Part shown: positions 42,471 through 52,896 of the stretch, piece by piece
Layout: each line of letters opens with the position of its first letter
How positions within the stretch are numbered: the first letter of the stretch is position 1
Source of the DNA: Amycolatopsis alkalitolerans
Lineage (GTDB): Bacteria > Actinomycetota > Actinomycetes > Mycobacteriales > Pseudonocardiaceae
Assembly: GCF_006152065.1 (NCBI RefSeq)
Contig: NZ_VDFW01000011.1
Coordinates: forward strand, 1 to 64,000
Direction: 5' to 3'
DNA length: 64,000 nucleotides
Translations under genes and position numbers: made by a program
Notes under the pieces: generated by a model
Told to the model about the DNA's origin: nothing
The model's input: only the letters and a program-made list of their open reading frames with translations
The model's database searches: none

Positions 42471-43970
42471 ATGACCACCGACACCACCACCGTCCCGACG
42501 ACCGGCCCGCAGACCCAGCAGGTCGCGGTCAACGACATCGGGTCGGAGGAAGACTTCCTCGCGGCGATCGACAAGACGATCAAGTACTTCAACGACGGCG
42601 ATATCGTTGAGGGCACCATCGTCAAGGTCGATCGCGACGAGGTGCTGCTCGACATCGGGTACAAGACCGAGGGCGTCATCCCCTCGCGCGAGCTGTCGAT
42701 CAAACACGATGTCGATCCCGGCGAGGTGGTCAGCGTCGGTGACGAGGTCGAGGCTCTCGTTCTCCAGAAGGAGGACAAGGAAGGCCGCCTGATCCTGTCC
42801 AAGAAGCGCGCCCAGTACGAGCGCGCGTGGGGCACGATCGAGGAGCTCAAGGAGAAGGACGAGCCCGTCAAGGGCACCGTCATCGAGGTCGTCAAGGGTG
42901 GCCTGATCCTCGACATCGGTCTCCGTGGCTTCCTGCCCGCCTCCCTGGTGGAGATGCGCCGCGTGCGCGATCTGCAGCCGTATGTCGGCCGCGAGCTCGA
43001 GGCCAAGATCATCGAGCTGGACAAGAACCGCAACAACGTGGTGCTCTCGCGCCGGGCGTACCTGGAGCAGACCCAGTCCGAGGTGCGCAGCGAGTTCCTC
43101 AACGCGCTCGCCAAGGGCCAGGTCCGCAAGGGTGTCGTCTCCTCGATCGTCAACTTCGGCGCGTTCGTGGACCTCGGCGGCGTCGACGGCCTGGTGCACG
43201 TCTCGGAGCTGTCCTGGAAGCACATCGACCACCCGAGCGAGGTCGTCGAGGTCGGCCAGGAGGTCACCGTCGAGGTGCTCGACGTGGACATGGACCGCGA
43301 GCGCGTGTCCCTGTCGCTGAAGGCCACCCAGGAAGACCCGTGGCGCCAGTTCGCCCGCACCCACGCGATCGGCCAGATCGTGCCGGGCAAGGTCACCAAG
43401 CTCGTCCCGTTCGGCGCGTTCGTCCGGGTCGAGGAGGGCATCGAGGGCCTGGTGCACATCTCCGAGCTGGCCGAGCGCCACGTGGAGATCCCGGAGCAGG
43501 TCGTGCAGGTCGGCGGCGACGTCATGGTCAAGGTCATCGACATTGACCTCGAGCGGCGCCGCATCTCGCTGTCGCTGAAGCAGGCGAACGAGGGCGTCAC
43601 GTCGGAGACCGAGTTCGACCCGACCCAGTACGGCATGGCCGCCGAGTACGACGACCAGGGCAACTACATCTACCCCGAAGGCTTCGACCCGGACACCAAC
43701 GAGTGGCAGGACGGGTTCGAGAAGCAGCGTGAGGAGTGGGAGCGCCAGTACGCCGAGGCGCAGGCCCGCTACGAGGCGCACATGCGCCAGGTCGCCAAGG
43801 CCGCCGAGGCGGACGCGGCCGCTGCCGCCGACGCCGCGACCGGCGTCGAGGGTGGCGAGCAGAGCTACAGCTCCGCGCAGGCCGACCCGGGCGCCAAGCC
43901 CAGCGGCGGCACCCTCGCCTCCGACGAGCAGCTCGCCGCTCTGCGCGAGAAGCTCTCCGGTGGTGCGTAA
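42471..43970 (+). CDS. rpsA: 30S ribosomal protein S1
   Basis: 499 residues, four S1 domains beginning near residues 44, 125, 215 and 300 (for example G-D-I-V-E-G-T-I-V-K-V, P-V-K-G-T-V-I-E-V-V, V-R-K-G-V-V-S-S-I, I-V-P-G-K-V-T-K-L), as usual in actinobacteria, followed by an acidic Ala-rich tail. S1 recruits mRNA to the 30S subunit. ATG at 42471. A strong terminator follows. In mycobacteria rpsA also follows polA, supporting the housekeeping synteny. Confidence 0.97.
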   Translation: MTTDTTTVPTTGPQTQQVAVNDIGSEEDFLAAIDKTIKYFNDGDIVEGTIVKVDRDEVLLDIGYKTEGVIPSRELSIKHDVDPGEVVSVGDEVEALVLQKEDKEGRLILSKKRAQYERAWGTIEELKEKDEPVKGTVIEVVKGGLILDIGLRGFLPASLVEMRRVRDLQPYVGRELEAKIIELDKNRNNVVLSRRAYLEQTQSEVRSEFLNALAKGQVRKGVVSSIVNFGAFVDLGGVDGLVHVSELSWKHIDHPSEVVEVGQEVTVEVLDVDMDRERVSLSLKATQEDPWRQFARTHAIGQIVPGKVTKLVPFGAFVRVEEGIEGLVHISELAERHVEIPEQVVQVGGDVMVKVIDIDLERRRISLSLKQANEGVTSETEFDPTQYGMAAEYDDQGNYIYPEGFDPDTNEWQDGFEKQREEWERQYAEAQARYEAHMRQVAKAAEADAAAAADAATGVEGGEQSYSSAQADPGAKPSGGTLASDEQLAALREKLSGGA

Positions 43971-43990
43971 GCAGCCCTAGCCAGCTGACC

Positions 43991-44027
43991 GGAAACCCCC
44001 GGCTCCCAACGGGAGCCGGGGGTTTCC
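43991..44027 (+). terminator. terminator after rpsA
   Basis: Perfect 17-bp arms (43991-44007 and 44011-44027) with a 3-nt loop, 20 bp past the rpsA stop, ending in GGTTTCC. It also faces the convergent TetR gene and may serve both. Confidence 0.8.
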
Positions 44028-44099
44028 CAGCTCCGCCGAGATCTACCCTCAAACCGCCGAGTTCGGTGTCCGGGCGGTCCGGGTGGCGCGCGGGACGGG

Positions 44100-44738
44100 T
44101 CAGCGGGTGGGGCGCGTGTCGAGGCCCGCGACGATGGCCGTGAGGCCTTCCCGGAAGATCCGGGCGTAGGAATCGTCGCTCTGGCCGAGGAACCAGCCCG
44201 GCGGGGACGTCCGCGCCCGATGCGTCAGCTCGAGGCTCACCAGGCCGTGCATCGTCGTCCAGACGAGATAGCCCGCACGCTCCGCCGCTTCGGCCGACCG
44301 CGCCGCGGGGCGCGCCCGTGCCACCAGCTCGTCATAGGTGTCGCGTTGCGCGAGCATCCGCAGATCCGGGTCCGGGACGTAGCCCGGCACCGCCCGCTCG
44401 AACATGAACGCGTACCGCGCCGGACTCTCCAATGCGAACTCCCGGTACGCCCGCCCGAACGCCAGCACATCCGGCAGCGCGTGACCGGAGCCGGGGCCGA
44501 GCCGCCCGATCTGCTCGTGCAGGAGTTCGAAGGTGCGCTCGTACAACGCGTCCAGCACGCCCGTCCGGCCGCCGAAGCGGGTGTAGACCCCGATGGTCGT
44601 GCTGCCGGCGGCCCCGGCGAGCCCTCGTACGGTCAGCCCCGCGACGCCCTGCTCGACGAGGACATTCAGCGCGGCCTGCAGGAAGCGTTCCCTGCTGTGG
44701 GTCTCGGCTGGACCCGCGTCGCTGTGGCGAGTGGCCAT
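44100..44738 (-). CDS. TetR-family regulator
   Basis: 212 residues. N-terminal HTH with L-A-G-A-A-G-S-T-T-I-G-V-Y-T-R-F-G-G-R near residues 40-60, then a WHG-type C-terminal domain (A-G-Y-L-V-W-T-T-M-H-G-L-V-S-L-E). Divergent from the folP2-like gene by 89 bp; no clear palindrome seen between them. Confidence 0.87.
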   Translation of the reverse strand: MATRHSDAGPAETHSRERFLQAALNVLVEQGVAGLTVRGLAGAAGSTTIGVYTRFGGRTGVLDALYERTFELLHEQIGRLGPGSGHALPDVLAFGRAYREFALESPARYAFMFERAVPGYVPDPDLRMLAQRDTYDELVARARPAARSAEAAERAGYLVWTTMHGLVSLELTHRARTSPPGWFLGQSDDSYARIFREGLTAIVAGLDTRPTR

Positions 44739-44827
44739 CCGCGCGCACCCCCTTCGGGTCTGTCCCCTGCAACGTAGGCTATAACGGCCGTTCTCGCGTC
44801 CTGGGCGGGCCCAGGCATGATGGAACC

Positions 44828-45700
44828 GTGTCCCTCGTCGAACTCGAGTTCCGCGGCCGCCCGCTGCACCGTGACCGTGCCCTGGTCATGGCGATCGTGA
44901 ACCGCACGCCCGATTCCTTCTACGACCACGGCGCCACGTTCGCCGACGACGAGGCCATCGCCACTGTGGACCGGGTCGTGTCCGAAGGCGCGGACATCGT
45001 CGACGTCGGCGGGGTGAAGGCCGGCCCTGGCAGCGAGGTGGGTGTGGCCGAGGAGATCCGGCGCGTGGTGCCGTTCGTGGCGGAGATCCGGCGACGCCAC
45101 CCGGATCTCGTGATCAGTGTGGACACCTGGCGCCACGAGGTGGGCAGGCTCGCGTGCGAGGCGGGTGCCGACCTGCTCAACGACACCTGGGCCGGTGCGG
45201 ATCCGCGGCTCGCCGAGGTCGCCGCGGAGTTCGGCGCGGGCTACGTGTGCTCGCACACCGGGGGAGCGGTGCCGCGCACGCGCCCGTTCCGGGTGCGCTA
45301 CGACGACGTCGTGCGCGATGTCGTCGAAGAGACCACGCGCCGCGCGGAGGAGGTCGTCGCGCTCGGCGTGCCCCGGGCGGGCGTACTCATCGACCCGACG
45401 CACGACTTCGGCAAGAACACCTGGCACAGCCTGGCCCTGCTGCGGCACGCGGCCACCCTCGCCGGCACCGGATGGCCCGTCCTGATGGCACTGTCCAATA
45501 AGGACTTCGTCGGTGAGGCACTCGGCGTCCCGCTGCACGAGCGGCTCGACGGGACCCTGGCCGCGACGGCGCTGGCCGCCCGTGACGGGGCGCGGGTGTT
45601 CCGTGTGCACGAGGTGCGCCAGACGCGGCGCGTGCTGGAGATGGTGGCCGCGATCGACGGCGACCGCCCGCCGGCCCGTGCCGTTCGCGGGCTGGCCTGA
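44828..45700 (+). CDS. folP2: dihydropteroate synthase homologue, FolP2 type
   Basis: 290 residues. N-R-T-P-D-S-F-Y-D near residue 25, D-V-G-G-V-K-A-G-P-G near 60 where true DHPS has the G-G-E-S-T-R-P-G motif, then D-T-W-R and D-P-T-H-D-F-G-K-N-T. The altered pABA/pterin loop matches mycobacterial FolP2, which does not replace FolP1 in folate synthesis. GTG start. Not next to other folate genes. A true DHPS activity is therefore doubtful. Confidence 0.85.
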   Translation: MSLVELEFRGRPLHRDRALVMAIVNRTPDSFYDHGATFADDEAIATVDRVVSEGADIVDVGGVKAGPGSEVGVAEEIRRVVPFVAEIRRRHPDLVISVDTWRHEVGRLACEAGADLLNDTWAGADPRLAEVAAEFGAGYVCSHTGGAVPRTRPFRVRYDDVVRDVVEETTRRAEEVVALGVPRAGVLIDPTHDFGKNTWHSLALLRHAATLAGTGWPVLMALSNKDFVGEALGVPLHERLDGTLAATALAARDGARVFRVHEVRQTRRVLEMVAAIDGDRPPARAVRGLA

Positions 45701-45721
45701 GGTGTCCTAACCGGACAGTGC

Positions 45722-46228
45722 TCAGCCGTGGTTGCCGCGATTGAGACCGTAGAGGACGCGCTGGAGGATCTGGGAGTCGGCGTCCACCCGCGGCTGCTCG
45801 GCGGTGTGCTCGATGGCCGGGGCCGGCGCGCGGTTGGGGGCGCGCTGCGGCAGCGGCACCGCCGCGGCGGACATCCCCGTCGGCAGCGGCAGTTCGGACC
45901 AGACGTTGCGCCGTGAACCGGGCAGGGTCACCGCGTTGATCTGTGCGCCGGCCAGTTCGGGCGGCTCGCCGGTCAGGTCGTCGTCGAGTTCGATCACCAG
46001 CGCGTCGCCGTGCAGGCGCAGCCGCACGGTGAGAAACCTCGGCACCGCGCTCTTCGTGGCGTTGACCGACGAGGACACCAGGTGGCGGGCGATCCGCGTG
46101 GCCTCGCCGATGAGCTCGCGCAGCCGCCATTCGGCGAGCGCGAAGCGCACGAACATCTCGGCGCAGTTGACGGCACTGGGCAGCGCGACAAGCCGCAGGT
46201 CGTCGACCTGGGTGGTCTGGCCGATCAC
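45722..46228 (-). CDS. ATP-binding (RsbW/HATPase-like) regulator, probable
   Basis: 168 residues. The N-terminal 95 residues follow the pattern of anti-sigma-factor-type HATPases ([15 protein letters not shown], then [14 protein letters not shown], then a V-R-L-R-L-H-G strand and D-D-D-L). The glycine-rich ATP-lid boxes are not obvious. The C-terminal 60 residues are Pro/Ala-rich. Family call tentative. Confidence 0.6.
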   Translation of the reverse strand: MIGQTTQVDDLRLVALPSAVNCAEMFVRFALAEWRLRELIGEATRIARHLVSSSVNATKSAVPRFLTVRLRLHGDALVIELDDDLTGEPPELAGAQINAVTLPGSRRNVWSELPLPTGMSAAAVPLPQRAPNRAPAPAIEHTAEQPRVDADSQILQRVLYGLNRGNHG

Positions 46229-46311
46229 GAGCGTCCTCCGTTTCGCCTGGCGCGAACCTGATCAGTGTCCGTATCGCGACGTATGGTGGCCGACGATGCG
46301 TGCACTGGCTG

Positions 46312-47061
46312 TTAAGGGAGCGTGCGGGACAGCGTAAGGGCAGTGGTCCGGACAGCGGGAGCCACCCGTCCGGCACGGACCCGGTTGCTCCAGCCGGAGA
46401 TCGAGACGGCCGCTCGCGCGCGCCCCGACCGGTCGAGCATTGGGCTCGCGACGCAGATGACGCCGGTGCCCGATTCTTCCCTTTCGTACGCGATGCCCTC
46501 CTCGCACACCTTGGACAGTTGCCTGCGCAGCAGACCCGGCGCGGTGAGCGTCCGCGGGCCGATGCGGGGCAGGCCCGCAGAGATTACCGCCTGGAGCACC
46601 GGACCGGGAGAGTGCGCGAGTATCGCTTTTCCAACGGCGGTGGCGTGGGCGGGAAATCGCCCACCGATGCGCGACGGCAGTTCGGGCGCGTCCGGCCCGC
46701 GCACGATATCGAGATAGACGACCTCGGTGCCTTCGAGTACCGCCAGGTGAACCGTGTTGCGGGTGGCTTCGCGCAGGTCGGCGAGGTACGGGCGGGCGGC
46801 GTCGACGAGCCCGCGCCTGGCCGCGGCGAGCTGCCCGATCTCGAACAGCCGGATGCCCAGCCGGACCGTGCCGGCCTCCCTTTCGAGCAGCCCCTCGTGC
46901 ACGAGATGGCCGGTCAGCCGGTGCGCCGAGGACTTCGGCATTCCGGTACGGCGGGCGAGTTCCGAGACGCCGAGGAACTCGTCGCCGGGGCGGAACGCGC
47001 TCAGCAACGCGGTCAGGCGGGCGGCGGTCAGTCCCGCCGCGTCCCGCTCAGCGGCACACAT
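46312..47061 (-). CDS. IclR-family regulator
   Basis: 249 residues. N-terminal winged HTH ([20 protein letters not shown]) and C-terminal IclR effector domain ([11 protein letters not shown] and C-V-A-S-P-M-L-D). Divergent from the acetaldehyde dehydrogenase/aldolase pair with only 39 bp between starts, so it surely regulates them. ATG at 47061. Confidence 0.9.
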   Translation of the reverse strand: MCAAERDAAGLTAARLTALLSAFRPGDEFLGVSELARRTGMPKSSAHRLTGHLVHEGLLEREAGTVRLGIRLFEIGQLAAARRGLVDAARPYLADLREATRNTVHLAVLEGTEVVYLDIVRGPDAPELPSRIGGRFPAHATAVGKAILAHSPGPVLQAVISAGLPRIGPRTLTAPGLLRRQLSKVCEEGIAYEREESGTGVICVASPMLDRSGRARAAVSISGWSNRVRAGRVAPAVRTTALTLSRTLP

Positions 47062-47072
47062 GAGTTGAGTGT

Positions 47073-47100
47073 GCCCTATCCGGCGGCGGACGGTAAGGGC
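47073..47100. promoter_or_regulatory. inverted repeat between IclR and dmpF starts
   Basis: GCCCTATCCG (47073-47082) and CGGTAAGGGC (47091-47100) are inverted repeats matching at 8 of 10 positions, directly before the ATG of the dehydrogenase. Likely IclR operator. Confidence 0.45.
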
Positions 47101-48000
47101 ATGAGGAAAGCCATCGCGGCGATCGTCGGTCCGGGCAACATCGGTACCGATCTGCTCGCCAAGCTCCGCCGCAGCGAGTTCGTGGACGTGCGCTACATGG
47201 TCGGCGTGGATCCGGCCTCCGACGGGCTCGCGCGCGCGGCGCAGCTCGGCCTGCAGACCTCCGCCGAAGGGGTCGGCTGGCTGCTCGCCCAGGCGGAGAA
47301 GCCCGATCTGGTCTTCGAAGCCACCTCGGCGAAGGCGCACCTGGCCAACGCGCCGCGCTACGCCGAGGCCGGCATCCAGGCGGTCGACCTGACGCCGGCG
47401 GCGGTCGGGCCGTTCACCTGCCCGGCGGTCGCGCAGCCAGAACAGCTCGACGCGCCCAACCTGAACATGATCACCTGCGGCGGGCAGGCCACCATCCCCA
47501 TCGTGCACGCGGTCTCGCGGGTGACGCCGGTGCCCTACGCCGAGATCGTCGCCTCGGTGTCCTCGCGCTCGGCCGGTCCCGGTACGCGCGCGAACATCGA
47601 CGAGTTCACCGAGACCACCGCGCACGCGATCGAGTCCGTCGGCGGCGCCGCGCGTGGCAAGGCGATCATCATCATCAACCCGGTCGAGCCGCCGATGATC
47701 ATGCGGGACACCGTGTTCTGCGCGATCGACCCCGGCGCCGACCGGGACGCGATCACCGAGTCGATCGAGCGCATGGTCAAGACGGTGCAGCAGTACGTGC
47801 CGGGTTACGTGCTCAAGGCCGCGCCGCAGTACGACGAGCCGCGTCCCGACTGGAACGGGCAGGCCCGGGTCGCGGTGTTCCTCGAAGTGGCGGGCAACGG
47901 CGACTACCTGCCGCCCTACGCCGGGAACCTGGACATCATGACGGCGGCCGCCGCCCGCGTCGGCGAACTGCTGGCACAGCGGCAGGCGGTGGCGGCATGA
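47101..48000 (+). CDS. dmpF: acetaldehyde dehydrogenase (acylating)
   Basis: 299 residues. Rossmann start [13 protein letters not shown], catalytic Cys126 in [19 protein letters not shown]. Converts acetaldehyde, channelled from the aldolase, to acetyl-CoA with NAD and CoA. Known names include MhpF, BphJ, HsaG. ATGA overlap with the aldolase. The upstream hydratase (MhpD type) is not in the window. Confidence 0.95.
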   Translation: MRKAIAAIVGPGNIGTDLLAKLRRSEFVDVRYMVGVDPASDGLARAAQLGLQTSAEGVGWLLAQAEKPDLVFEATSAKAHLANAPRYAEAGIQAVDLTPAAVGPFTCPAVAQPEQLDAPNLNMITCGGQATIPIVHAVSRVTPVPYAEIVASVSSRSAGPGTRANIDEFTETTAHAIESVGGAARGKAIIIINPVEPPMIMRDTVFCAIDPGADRDAITESIERMVKTVQQYVPGYVLKAAPQYDEPRPDWNGQARVAVFLEVAGNGDYLPPYAGNLDIMTAAAARVGELLAQRQAVAA

Positions 48001-49037
48001 CCTGGGATGGAGCCGAGCGCGAGGTCCGGATCGTCGACACGAGCTTGCGCGACGGCAGCCACGCGATGGCACACCAGTTCACCGAGGAGAACGTGCGTGA
48101 CACCGTGCGGGCGCTGGACACCGCCGGGATCTCGCTGATCGAGGTGACCCACGGCGACGGGCTCGGCGGCTCGACGTTCAACTACGGGTTCTCGCTCGTC
48201 GACGAGCGGAAGCTGATCGCGGCGGCCGTCGACGAGGCCAAGCAGGCGAAGATCGCGGTGCTGCTGCTGCCGGGCCTTGGCACGGTCACCGATCTGAAGG
48301 CCGCGGCCGACCTCGGCGCGGGCGCGGTGCGGATCGCGACGCACTGCACCGAGGCGGACGTGTCGATCCAGCATTTCACCGAGGCGCGCAAGCTCGGGCT
48401 GGAAACGGTCGGGTTCCTCATGCTGTCGCATATGTCCACTCCGGACGCGCTGGCGAAGCAGGGCCGGATCATGGTCGACGCCGGCTGCCAGTGTGTGTAC
48501 ATTGTGGACTCCGCGGGCGCGCTGATCCTGGAGGACGCCTCGGCACGCGTCGCGGCGCTCGTCGCCGAGTTCGGCGACCAGGCGCAGGTCGGCTACCACG
48601 GGCACCAGAACCTGAGCTTCGGCGTCGCCAACTCGGTGCTGGCCTACCGGGCGGGCGCGCGGCAGATCGACGGTTCCGTGGTCGCGCTCGGCGCGGGCGC
48701 GGGCAACTCGCCGACCGAGGTACTGGCCGCCGTGTTCGAGCGGCTCGGGGTCAAGACGGGTGTGGACAAGGACGTTCTGATGGATGCCGCGGAGAACGTC
48801 GTCAAGCCGTACATCACGCGGCTGCCGGTGATGGACCGGTCCTCGATCGTGCAGGGCTTCGCCGGGGTGTACTCGAGCTTCCTGCTGCACGCCGAGCGTG
48901 CGGCGGAGCGGTACGGGGTGCCGGCGCACGAGATCCTCTACCGCGTGGGCGCGAACAAGTACGTCGGCGGGCAGGAGGACATGATCATCGACATCGCGCT
49001 GCGGATCGTCGCCGAGCGCGGCGGGCAGCCCGCCTGA
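47997..49037 (+). CDS. dmpG: 4-hydroxy-2-oxovalerate aldolase
   Basis: 346 residues, full length. [10 protein letters not shown] near the start carries the metal Asp and catalytic Arg; [11 protein letters not shown] gives the HxH metal ligands. Splits 4-hydroxy-2-oxovalerate (or a longer homologue) to pyruvate and an aldehyde. Forms a channelling complex with DmpF. Final steps of a meta-cleavage or cholesterol-ring pathway; which one cannot be told. Confidence 0.95.
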   Translation: MTWDGAEREVRIVDTSLRDGSHAMAHQFTEENVRDTVRALDTAGISLIEVTHGDGLGGSTFNYGFSLVDERKLIAAAVDEAKQAKIAVLLLPGLGTVTDLKAAADLGAGAVRIATHCTEADVSIQHFTEARKLGLETVGFLMLSHMSTPDALAKQGRIMVDAGCQCVYIVDSAGALILEDASARVAALVAEFGDQAQVGYHGHQNLSFGVANSVLAYRAGARQIDGSVVALGAGAGNSPTEVLAAVFERLGVKTGVDKDVLMDAAENVVKPYITRLPVMDRSSIVQGFAGVYSSFLLHAERAAERYGVPAHEILYRVGANKYVGGQEDMIIDIALRIVAERGGQPA

Positions 49038-49072
49038 ACGTCGAACTCACCCATCGAACGTAGAGCTCGGCG

Positions 49073-49657
49073 TTAGGGGTGGGCCAGGAGATGGACGCAG
49101 TGGCTGATCAGGCGGGGCCGCGAGACGGCGAGGGTGCCGGCGAGGTAGGCGGTGAACAGGTTCGCGAGGGCGCCGACGAGGCCGAGCGCGGTCATCTCGC
49201 GCTCGTCGGGGGCCATCCGGTCCGGCAGTTGTTCGCGGATCAGCGCGGTGAAGGCGGGCAGCAGCGCCACACCGCGTGCGGACAGCGCCGGCTCGGTGAC
49301 CGGGGCGAGCAGCAGGACCCGCCCCTTCCGCGGGTCGTCGACCATCAATGCGACGAACGCGGTCACGGCCGCCTTCGCGCGCACCTCGGGATCGGCACGC
49401 GTGTCGGGCACCGCGTCGATCAGGGCCTGCCGCAACTGTTCGGCGACCTGCTCGTAGACGGCGACGACGAGTTGCTCGCGATCACGGAAGCTCTCGTAGA
49501 AGTACCGCTCGGTCAGCTTCGCGCGACGGCACACCGCTCGGACGCTGACCGTGGCGCCGCCGCCCGTGCCCAGCAGGTCGAGACCGGCGGCGAGCAGCAG
49601 CGCGCGGCGCGCCGCCTTGCGGTCGTCCAGCGTGGTGCCTGCCCAGGTGCGGGTCAT
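49073..49657 (-). CDS. TetR-family regulator
   Basis: 194 residues. HTH with V-R-A-V-C-R-R-A-K-L-T-E-R-Y-F-Y-E-S-F near residues 40-58. Divergent from the F420-type oxidoreductase gene; the 74-bp gap contains an ATTGAC/GTCAAT inverted repeat that is the likely binding site. Confidence 0.87.
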   Translation of the reverse strand: MTRTWAGTTLDDRKAARRALLLAAGLDLLGTGGGATVSVRAVCRRAKLTERYFYESFRDREQLVVAVYEQVAEQLRQALIDAVPDTRADPEVRAKAAVTAFVALMVDDPRKGRVLLLAPVTEPALSARGVALLPAFTALIREQLPDRMAPDEREMTALGLVGALANLFTAYLAGTLAVSRPRLISHCVHLLAHP

Positions 49658-49667
49658 CGCGCCCCCA

Positions 49668-49689
49668 ATTGACTACGGGTGTTGTCAAT
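49668..49689. promoter_or_regulatory. inverted repeat between TetR and oxidoreductase genes
   Basis: ATTGAC (49668-49673) and GTCAAT (49684-49689), 10 bp apart. TTGAC may also act as -35. Candidate TetR operator. Confidence 0.5.
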
Positions 49690-49731
49690 CGTAGCGTGCT
49701 CGGCACGCATGTACCCATCGCTGGAGGCGAA

Positions 49732-50757
49732 GTGAAGCTGGGCTACCACCTCGGATACTGGCAGTCCGGGCCGCCCGAGGGCGCGCTCGAAGCGATCCTG
49801 GCCGCGGAGGATCTCGGCTTCGACTCGGTATGGACCGCCGAGGGCTACGGCTCCGACGCGCTGACGCCGCTCGCCTGGTGGGGTGCCTCGACGAGCCGGG
49901 TGAAGCTGGGCACCAACATCGTCCAGATGTCCGCGCGCACACCCACCGCCGTCGGGATGAGCGCGCTGACGCTCGACCACCTCTCCGGCGGGCGGTTCGT
50001 GCTCGGGCTCGGCGTCTCCGGGCCGCAGGTCGTGGAGGGCTGGTACGGCCAGCCGTACCCGAAGCCGCTGGCGCGCACCCGCCAGTACGTCGACATCGTG
50101 CGGAAAGTGGTGGCCCGCTCCGAACCCGTGACCAGCGACGGGCCGTTCTACCCGCTTCCGCTCGACGGCGGGACCGGCCTCGGCAAGCCGTTGAAGTCCA
50201 CGGTGCACCCATTGCGCGAGGAGATCCCGATCTACCTCGCCGCCGAAGGGCCGAAGAACGTCTCGCTCGCGGCGGAGATCTGCGACGGCTGGCTGCCGCT
50301 GTTCTTCTCGCCCAAGAGCGACGCCTTCTACCGCGCCGCGCTCGAGGAGGGCTTCGCGCGTGCGGGCGCGCGAAGGACGGCTGAGGATTTCGAGGTGGCC
50401 GCGTCGGTTCCGGTGATCGTCCACGAGGACGTCGAGACGGCCGCGAGCTTCATCAAGCCGTCGCTCGCGCTCTACATCGGAGGGATGGGGGCGAAAGAGG
50501 TCAACTTCCACCACGACGTGTACGCGCGTCTTGGCTACGGCGATGTCGCGGACAAGGTTCAGGAGCTGTACCTGTCCGGCCGCAAGCAGGAGGCCGCCGC
50601 GGCCATCCCGACCTCGCTCGTCGAGGACACCGCGCTGATCGGGCCGCCCGGGAAGATCCGCGACGAACTGGCGCGCTGGGAGGGGACCGTGGTCACCACG
50701 CTCCTGCTGCGCGGGAACGCCGACACCCTGCGGCAGGTCGCGCCCGTCTTGTCCTGA
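49732..50757 (+). CDS. LLM-class F420-dependent oxidoreductase
   Basis: 341 residues. Luciferase-like fold: V-K-L-G-Y-H-L-G-Y at the start, [34 protein letters not shown] and Y-V-D-I-V-R-K. These match the F420 rather than FMN branch used in mycobacteria-like organisms. GTG follows GGAGGCG. Substrate unknown; often steroid, lipid or antibiotic modification. Confidence 0.88.
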   Translation: MKLGYHLGYWQSGPPEGALEAILAAEDLGFDSVWTAEGYGSDALTPLAWWGASTSRVKLGTNIVQMSARTPTAVGMSALTLDHLSGGRFVLGLGVSGPQVVEGWYGQPYPKPLARTRQYVDIVRKVVARSEPVTSDGPFYPLPLDGGTGLGKPLKSTVHPLREEIPIYLAAEGPKNVSLAAEICDGWLPLFFSPKSDAFYRAALEEGFARAGARRTAEDFEVAASVPVIVHEDVETAASFIKPSLALYIGGMGAKEVNFHHDVYARLGYGDVADKVQELYLSGRKQEAAAAIPTSLVEDTALIGPPGKIRDELARWEGTVVTTLLLRGNADTLRQVAPVLS

Positions 50758-50818
50758 CGGATACCAGCGGGTAACCTCACGTCTCAATGTGAATGACGTT
50801 CATGTTGGGGGTGATGGC

Positions 50819-52822
50819 ATGGCGGTGACCAGGAGAAGCGTGCTGGCCGGGGTGGCGGCCGCGCCGCTCGCGGCGGGACTGCCCGGACGGCAGGCGACCG
50901 CCGCGCCCGGTGGGTATCTGGTCGGCGCCGGGCTCTCCGACGTGACCGGGCCCGCCGCCGAATGCGGCATGATGGGCTACTCGATGCCGCAGCAGCAGAC
51001 CGCCGGCATTCACCTGCGCACCCGCGCCCGCGCGTACGTCGTCGTCGCCGGCGGGACGCGGATCTGTTACGTGAACGCGGATCTCGGGGCGCTCTTCCAG
51101 TCCGTGCACCAGGGTGTGCTCGCCAAGCTGGCCGCCTCGTACGGCGATCTGTACACCGAGCGCAACGTGCTCCTCAACGCGACGCACACGCATGCGGGTT
51201 GCGGCGGATCTTCCTGGTATGCCGCCTACAACCTGTCGATCCTCGGTTTCCAGCAGCAGACCTACGACGCCAATGTGGACGGCATCGTCGAGGCGATCCA
51301 GCGCGCGCACGAGAACCTCGCGCCCGGCACGATCAGTCTCGGCCGCGCCGAACTGACCGATGCGAGCGTGAACCGGTCGCGCGTCGCGTTCGAGCTCAAC
51401 CCCCAGCCCGACAAGGACCATTTCCCGCTCGCGATCGACCCCGCCGTGACCGTGCTGCGGTTCCGCCAGGGCGGCCGGGACGTCGGCGCGATCGCGTGGT
51501 TCGCCACCCACGGCACGTCCATGACCAACGGCAACCATCTGATCAGCGGCGACAACAAGGGTTACGCCGCCTACGCGTGGGAGCACGGTGGCGGCCCGGG
51601 TTTCGTGGCCTGCTTCCCGCAGACCAACTCCGGCGACATGTCGCCCAACCTCAACCTCAAACCCGGTTCCGGGCCGACCGAGGACGAATTCGAGAACACC
51701 CGGATCATCGGGCAGCGCCAGTTCGACGCGGCCAAGCGCGCGTACGACAACGCCACCGAGCCGATCGAGCAGTCACTCGACACCCGGTTCTGCTACGTCG
51801 ACATGTCGAAGGTGACCGTCGACGGCCGCTACACGCCGGACGGGCGCGAGCACACGACGGCGCCGGCCGCGATCGGCGTGTCCATGCTCGCCGGCAGCAC
51901 CGAGGACGGGCCGGGTCTGCCGCTGCCCGAAGGCGTGAGCAACCCGTTCATCGACGCGCTCGGCGGGGTCGATGCCCCGATCCCGCGCGAACTCGCCGGC
52001 GCGCAGGCGCCGAAGGCCGTCGCGGTGCCGTTCGGTGCGATGAAACCGTACCCGTGGGCGCCGGAGGTGCTGCCGCTGCAGATCGTCCGGCTCGGGCAGT
52101 TGTACCTGGCCGCCGGGCCCGCCGAGTACACGATCGTGGCGGGCCTGCGCATCCGGCGCACGGTCGCGGCGGAACTCGGCGTGCCGCTGGAAAACGTGCT
52201 GGTGCAGGGCTACGCGAACGCTTACAGCCAGTACGTGACAACGCCCGAGGAGTACGACTCGCAGCAGTACGAGGGCGCCTCGACGCTGTTCGGCCGTTAC
52301 ACGCTGCCCGCCTACCAGCAGGAGTTCGCGAAGCTCGCGGCGGCCATGCGAACGGGTGCGCCCGTCGCGCACGGGCCCGTGCCGCGAGACCTGTCCGATG
52401 ATCAGCTGAACTTCCAGCCCGGTGTCGTCCTCGATACCGCGCCGTTGCTGAAGAAGTTCGGCGACGTGCTGACCGAGGCCAAGAGCGGTTACCGGCGTGG
52501 CGAGCAGGTGCTCGTCGAGTTCGTGACCGGGCATCCGAAGAACGACCTGCACCGCGGCGGCACCTTCCTGGAGATCCAGCGGCTCGTCAACGGCGCGTGG
52601 ACCCGCCACGCCGACGACGGGGACTGGTCCACCAAGTACCACTGGACCCGCACTCTGCTGTCCGGCGCCGAAACTGCGTCTTCCATAGCCACCATCACCT
52701 GGGACATCCCGCCGGACACGCCGGTCGGCCGGTACCGGGTCGTTCATCACGGCGACTGGAAGAGCCTCGGCGGCGCGATCACGGCGTTCAGCGGGACCTC
52801 CCGCGCGTTCGCCGTGTCCTGA
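50819..52822 (+). CDS. neutral ceramidase-like hydrolase, Tat-exported
   Basis: 667 residues. Twin-arginine signal T-R-R-S-V-L-A-G-V-A-A-A-P-L at residues 4-17. Neutral/alkaline ceramidase family: N-A-T-H-T-H-A-G near residue 125 (zinc His) and N-S-G-D-M-S275-P-N with the catalytic Ser of the family, plus T-H-G-T-S-M. A C-terminal immunoglobulin-like domain follows from about 540. Splits ceramide into sphingoid base and fatty acid outside the cell. Followed by a transporter and an S1P-lyase-like gene. Confidence 0.88.
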   Translation: MAVTRRSVLAGVAAAPLAAGLPGRQATAAPGGYLVGAGLSDVTGPAAECGMMGYSMPQQQTAGIHLRTRARAYVVVAGGTRICYVNADLGALFQSVHQGVLAKLAASYGDLYTERNVLLNATHTHAGCGGSSWYAAYNLSILGFQQQTYDANVDGIVEAIQRAHENLAPGTISLGRAELTDASVNRSRVAFELNPQPDKDHFPLAIDPAVTVLRFRQGGRDVGAIAWFATHGTSMTNGNHLISGDNKGYAAYAWEHGGGPGFVACFPQTNSGDMSPNLNLKPGSGPTEDEFENTRIIGQRQFDAAKRAYDNATEPIEQSLDTRFCYVDMSKVTVDGRYTPDGREHTTAPAAIGVSMLAGSTEDGPGLPLPEGVSNPFIDALGGVDAPIPRELAGAQAPKAVAVPFGAMKPYPWAPEVLPLQIVRLGQLYLAAGPAEYTIVAGLRIRRTVAAELGVPLENVLVQGYANAYSQYVTTPEEYDSQQYEGASTLFGRYTLPAYQQEFAKLAAAMRTGAPVAHGPVPRDLSDDQLNFQPGVVLDTAPLLKKFGDVLTEAKSGYRRGEQVLVEFVTGHPKNDLHRGGTFLEIQRLVNGAWTRHADDGDWSTKYHWTRTLLSGAETASSIATITWDIPPDTPVGRYRVVHHGDWKSLGGAITAFSGTSRAFAVS

Positions 52823-52896
52823 AGGTGGCCCCGGTCACCGCCGGACCGGGCGGCGATGACACGATTCGTCCGCGATCAGGCTGGCGAAGGAGGAGC

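Noticed and set aside
47062-48072. Long upstream extension of the IclR frame on the minus strand
   Set aside because: Overlaps dmpF entirely; IclR starts at 47061 with its HTH directly after.
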